Shown: positions 6,600 to 8,772 of the stretch, piece after piece
Layout of the letters: every line of letters starts with the position of its first letter
Position numbering within the stretch: the first letter of the stretch is position 1
NCBI GenBank assembly: GCA_026785965.1
Contig: JAJAYY010000218.1
Span: forward strand, 1 to 8,772
Length of the DNA stretch: 8,772 nucleotides
Source: Sphingomonas bacterium
Lineage (GTDB): Bacteria > Pseudomonadota > Alphaproteobacteria > Sphingomonadales > Sphingomonadaceae
Direction of reading: 5' to 3'
The notes under the pieces: generated by a model
What the model was told of the DNA's origin: nothing
Seen by the model: only the letters and a program-made list of their open reading frames with translations
The model's database searches: none
Program-made: the position numbers and the translations under genes

Positions 6600-6740
6600 C
6601 TAGCTACGCGATTTGCGTCTTTCAAGCTGGCGCCGGTCTTCTTCGCGACGATCGACTCCTCCGGGCGGCAAATCAACGTCATTTTTACGGCGGTCATCTT
6701 GTCGCCGGTCGCCGTCACCACGGTTGTCCTGTTCCGTCAT
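6600..6740 (-). CDS. Small Arg/Asp-rich protein, 46 aa, coupled to the PilZ gene
   Basis: A 46-residue, extremely charged protein built of imperfect DRR repeats: DRRQDDRRKND (11-21) and DRREEDRRQLERRK (30-43), separated by a short DLPPGG hinge. It is probably disordered or helical with regularly spaced arginines, and has no signal peptide or membrane segment. ATG 6740 is chosen because GAGGGG lies 7 nt upstream (6748-6753) inside the end of the PilZ gene. The PilZ stop is 1 nt before this ATG, so the two genes are surely co-translated. The frame is open further upstream to 6872, but only as a shadow of PilZ. Arg-rich RRxxDRR strings also occur in N-terminal tails of PilZ proteins, so it may act as a detached partner of PilZ, or bind nucleic acid, c-di-GMP or acidic lipids. 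Function unknown. Confidence 0.7.
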   Translation of the reverse strand: MTEQDNRGDGDRRQDDRRKNDVDLPPGGVDRREEDRRQLERRKSRS

Positions 6741-6741
6741 T

Positions 6742-7017
6742 TCATGACCCCTCATTTTCGAACGAAATCGGTTCGAGGAACCTGCCTCCGGCTTCGTGGC
6801 CTTCGACCCACTGAACCTGTGCCGGGAAGTCGCCGTAGCGCTCGACGCGGAGGCGAACTTCCTCGCCCGCAATCAGCGGCTCCGTCGTGCGCAAGCGAAA
6901 GCCCCCACTCGATAGATCAATTACTTCAACGGGAAGTTCGCCACCATCTGAGTCCACTAACACCGCCGCGAGGGATGTTTGGACTCTCGGCGAACGTTGG
7001 TTCTCGCGCTTACTCAT
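6742..7017 (-). CDS. PilZ domain protein (c-di-GMP receptor)
   Basis: A 91-residue single-domain PilZ protein, a cytosolic c-di-GMP receptor that usually passes the signal on by protein contact. Both halves of the binding signature are present: RxxxR as R4-ENQ-R8 near the N-terminus and DxSxxG as D34-L-S36-S-G-G39 in the strand turn. The rest is the expected small beta barrel (VEVIDLSSGGFRLRT, EEVRLRVERYGDFPAQVQWVEG). ATG 7017 is preferred over GTG 7023 because AGGGG at 7027-7031 is 9 nt from the ATG but only 3 nt from the GTG. It is the first gene of the - strand run that also encodes the GGDEF-EAL enzyme, so its ligand could be made or removed by that enzyme. It diverges from uvrC. No effector domain is attached. 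Confidence 0.88.
   Translation of the reverse strand: MSKRENQRSPRVQTSLAAVLVDSDGGELPVEVIDLSSGGFRLRTTEPLIAGEEVRLRVERYGDFPAQVQWVEGHEAGGRFLEPISFENEGS
6748..6753 (-). promoter_or_regulatory. Ribosome binding site deciding the start of the small Arg-rich gene
   Basis: GAGGGG on the - strand, 7 nt before ATG 6740 and inside the last codons of the PilZ gene. It is one of the best Shine-Dalgarno sequences in the window and supports the 46-residue reading. Confidence 0.65.
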
Positions 7018-7110
7018 ACGCACCCACCCCTAAACGCGTTGAACTTGACATAAATCAGTCTTAATTACCAACAAATAGTCATTGGCGTCGGGCCGTGGGA
7101 TGAAATCAGG
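7018..7110. promoter_or_regulatory. Divergent upstream region of the PilZ gene, AT-rich
   Basis: Between the PilZ start (- strand) and repeat copy 3 / uvrC (+ strand) lies an AT-rich stretch, about 7041-7080, that probably holds the PilZ promoter. On the - strand TTGTTG, a 16-nt gap and TATGTC form a weak -35/-10 candidate. On the + strand TTGACA at 7045-7050 is a perfect -35 hexamer, but there is no -10-like hexamer at 16-18 nt. I can support a regulatory region, not exact elements. The PilZ Shine-Dalgarno AGGGG is at 7027-7031 on the - strand. Confidence 0.35.
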
Positions 7111-7141
7111 CAACGTCCGGAATGAGTCGAAAGCGGACATT
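7111..7141. repeat. Dispersed palindromic repeat, copy 3
   Basis: AACGTCCG at 7112-7119 and CGGACATT at 7134-7141 form an 8-bp inverted repeat with one mismatch, around a 14-nt loop. The core matches copy 2 at 24 of 26 positions and keeps the same orientation. It lies 59 nt before the uvrC start, in the divergent region, and at the opposite end of the - strand module from copy 1. Confidence 0.78.
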
Positions 7142-7200
7142 ACCCGCTGAGCTGAGTCTCCCCCTCGCAACCCGCTCGCTCTTCCCCTAAATCCTCCCTC

Positions 7201-8772
7201 GTGACCAAAGCCGACCGTCCCGACCAACCCAATGCGCCCGCCCGCTTCAACGAGGACGCCGCGACCTATATGGTGCGCGGGGCCGATGCGCCCGACCTCG
7301 AAGCCGGGGTGGCGGCGATCCGCAATGTGCTGGCGACGCTCCCGGCGCGGCCCGGGGTTTACCGGATGCAGGATGCCAAGGGCGACGTGCTCTATGTCGG
7401 CAAGGCGCGCGCGCTGAAACAGCGGGTGACCAATTACACCCAGGTCACGCGCCTCACGCGGCGGCTGCAGCGGATGATCAGCCAGACGCGGTCGATGACC
7501 ATCGTCACCACCAACACCGAGGCCGAGGCGTTGCTGCTCGAGGCGCAATTGATCAAGCGCTTCCGCCCGCCGTATAACGTCTTGCTGCGCGACGACAAAA
7601 GCTTCCCGTTCATCCTGCTGCGCGAGGATCACGCTTTCCCGCGCGTCCAGAAGCATCGCGGTGCGCGGCGGGCGAAGGGCCAATATTACGGCCCGTTCGC
7701 GAGCGCTGGATCGGTTACCCGGACGCTCAACGCGCTTCAAAAACTGTTCCTGTTGAGAAGTTGCTCGGACAGCTTCTTCGCCAACCGCTCGCGGCCATGC
7801 CTGCTATACCAGATCCGGCGTTGCTCGGCGCCGTGCGTCGGGCGGATCGAAGAAGCCGACTATGCCGAGCTCGTCGCTGACGCCAAGAATTTCCTAACCG
7901 GCAAGTCGACCGGGGTCCAGGCGCGGCTCGGCAAGTCGATGGCCGAGGCAGCCGAGAAACAGGATTTTGAGCTCGCCGCAGTGTATCGCGACCGGCTCCG
8001 CGCGCTGACCTATATCCAGGGCAGCCAGACGGTCCATGCCGAAGGGCTTGGCGACGGCGACATTTTCGCGCTCGCGGGCAACGCCGGGCAGATGTGCATC
8101 CAGGCGTTCTTCATTCGCGGCGGGCAGAATTGGGGGCACCGCAGCTTCTTCCCGGCGCACACTGCCGATGTCCCCGAAGACGAGGTTCTGGCGAGCTTCC
8201 TCGTCCAATTTTACGAGGAGGTGCCACCACCGCGCCGAATCCTGCTCGACCGCGATCTCGCCGAGGGCGCGCTGATCGGCGAGGCATTGTCGGCGCGGGC
8301 CGAGCGCAAGGTCGAGCTCGAGCGGCCGCAACGCGGGGCGCGCAAGAAGCTGGTCGACCAGGCCAAGCGCAACGCCGAGGAAGCGCTCGAGCGGCGGCTG
8401 GCCGAAAGCACGACCCAGGGCAAATTGCTGCGCGAACTGGCCGAGGTGTTCGAACTCGCCGAGCCACCCAAGCGGATTGAAGTTTATGACAACAGCCACA
8501 TCATGGGCACCAACGCCACTGGCGCGATGATCGTCGCCGGCCCCGAAGGCTTCCGCAAGAAGAATTACCGCAAGTTCAACATCAAGAGCGCGATCACCCC
8601 GGGCGACGATTTCGGGATGATGCGCGAAGTGCTCGAACGACGGTTTGCGCGGCTCGAGAAGGACGATCCCGACCGGTCGTCGGGGGAGTGGCCCGACTTG
8701 CTGCTAATCGACGGCGGCAAGGGACAGCTTAGCGTAGTGTGCGAGATTATGGAGAATGCCGGGGTCCACGAC
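7201..8772 (+). CDS. uvrC: Excinuclease ABC subunit C, 5' part (3' end outside window)
   Basis: The first 524 residues of UvrC, the nuclease that makes both cuts around DNA lesions in nucleotide excision repair with UvrA and UvrB. An extension of about 45 residues precedes the GIY-YIG nuclease domain (GVYRMQDAKGDVLYVGKA, 52-69). Four cysteines, C188, C200, C208 and C212, have the spacing 11-7-3 that I recall for the [4Fe-4S] ligands of E. coli UvrC (C154, C166, C174, C178). A UVR motif that contacts UvrB is at about 240-270 (SMAEAAEKQDFELAAVYRDRL region). The RNase-H-like nuclease domain begins near 425, with catalytic Asp430 in YDNSH and Asp504 in LLIDGGKGQL; the ITPGDD segment (465-470) carries another. 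The frame is open to the window end, so the helix-hairpin-helix tail is missing. GTG 7201 has no Shine-Dalgarno sequence; ATG 7270 is an alternative but would cut residues I believe are conserved in sphingomonads. Confidence 0.96.
   Translation, partial: MTKADRPDQPNAPARFNEDAATYMVRGADAPDLEAGVAAIRNVLATLPARPGVYRMQDAKGDVLYVGKARALKQRVTNYTQVTRLTRRLQRMISQTRSMTIVTTNTEAEALLLEAQLIKRFRPPYNVLLRDDKSFPFILLREDHAFPRVQKHRGARRAKGQYYGPFASAGSVTRTLNALQKLFLLRSCSDSFFANRSRPCLLYQIRRCSAPCVGRIEEADYAELVADAKNFLTGKSTGVQARLGKSMAEAAEKQDFELAAVYRDRLRALTYIQGSQTVHAEGLGDGDIFALAGNAGQMCIQAFFIRGGQNWGHRSFFPAHTADVPEDEVLASFLVQFYEEVPPPRRILLDRDLAEGALIGEALSARAERKVELERPQRGARKKLVDQAKRNAEEALERRLAESTTQGKLLRELAEVFELAEPPKRIEVYDNSHIMGTNATGAMIVAGPEGFRKKNYRKFNIKSAITPGDDFGMMREVLERRFARLEKDDPDRSSGEWPDLLLIDGGKGQLSVVCEIMENAGVHD

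Noticed and set aside
7045..7050. TTGACA as a -35 box of a uvrC promoter
   Set aside because: No -10-like hexamer lies 16-18 nt downstream, and it is about 150 nt from the uvrC start; too weak to call.
1927..7141. CRISPR array from the three similar repeats
   Set aside because: The copies are palindromic but hundreds to thousands of bases apart with genes between them; there are no regular spacers and no cas genes.
7030..7740. 236-codon open frame on the - strand over the uvrC start
   Set aside because: Antisense to uvrC; its C-terminal part contains the repeat-derived string MSAFDSFRTL, so it is a chance frame.
7894..8499. 201-codon open frame on the - strand inside uvrC
   Set aside because: Fully antisense to conserved UvrC sequence including the UVR region and no motif of its own.

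Overview
The window comes from a GC-rich alphaproteobacterium, most likely a sphingomonad. I infer this from GC-ending codon use, the style of the PntB and UvrC proteins (UvrC has a long N-terminal extension before its GIY-YIG domain) and a dispersed palindromic repeat that I associate from memory with alphaproteobacterial genomes. No database search was possible.

Layout. The left end (2..1919, + strand) holds the 3' part of pntB (proton-translocating transhydrogenase, beta subunit), an aspartate/glutamate-racemase-family gene and an 83-residue hypothetical gene. The centre (2137..7017) is entirely on the - strand. In transcription order it encodes a PilZ domain protein, a 46-residue Arg/Asp-rich small protein, a signal-peptide-bearing outer-membrane beta-barrel protein, a secreted cupredoxin-like protein with an amicyanin-type copper loop, and a membrane-bound sensor with HAMP, GGDEF and EAL domains. 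The right end (7201..8772, + strand) is the first 524 codons of uvrC, which runs out of the window.

How the genes fit together. The last three central genes are tightly spaced: 49 nt between barrel and cupredoxin, and a TGATG stop/start overlap between cupredoxin and the GGDEF-EAL gene. The first two are also coupled, with 1 nt between them. The centre therefore looks like a c-di-GMP module: an envelope part (barrel plus periplasmic copper-site protein), a trans-membrane enzyme that could make or degrade c-di-GMP, and a PilZ receptor with a small partner. A copper or redox input to c-di-GMP is my inference and is the best candidate for an undescribed system here.

Three copies of a roughly 30-bp hairpin repeat lie at 1927..1958, 6560..6589 and 7111..7141. 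The outer two bracket the c-di-GMP module and the third lies inside it, next to what looks like the last 15 codons of a lost FAD-linked oxidase gene. One stem base pair differs between copies by a compensatory change.
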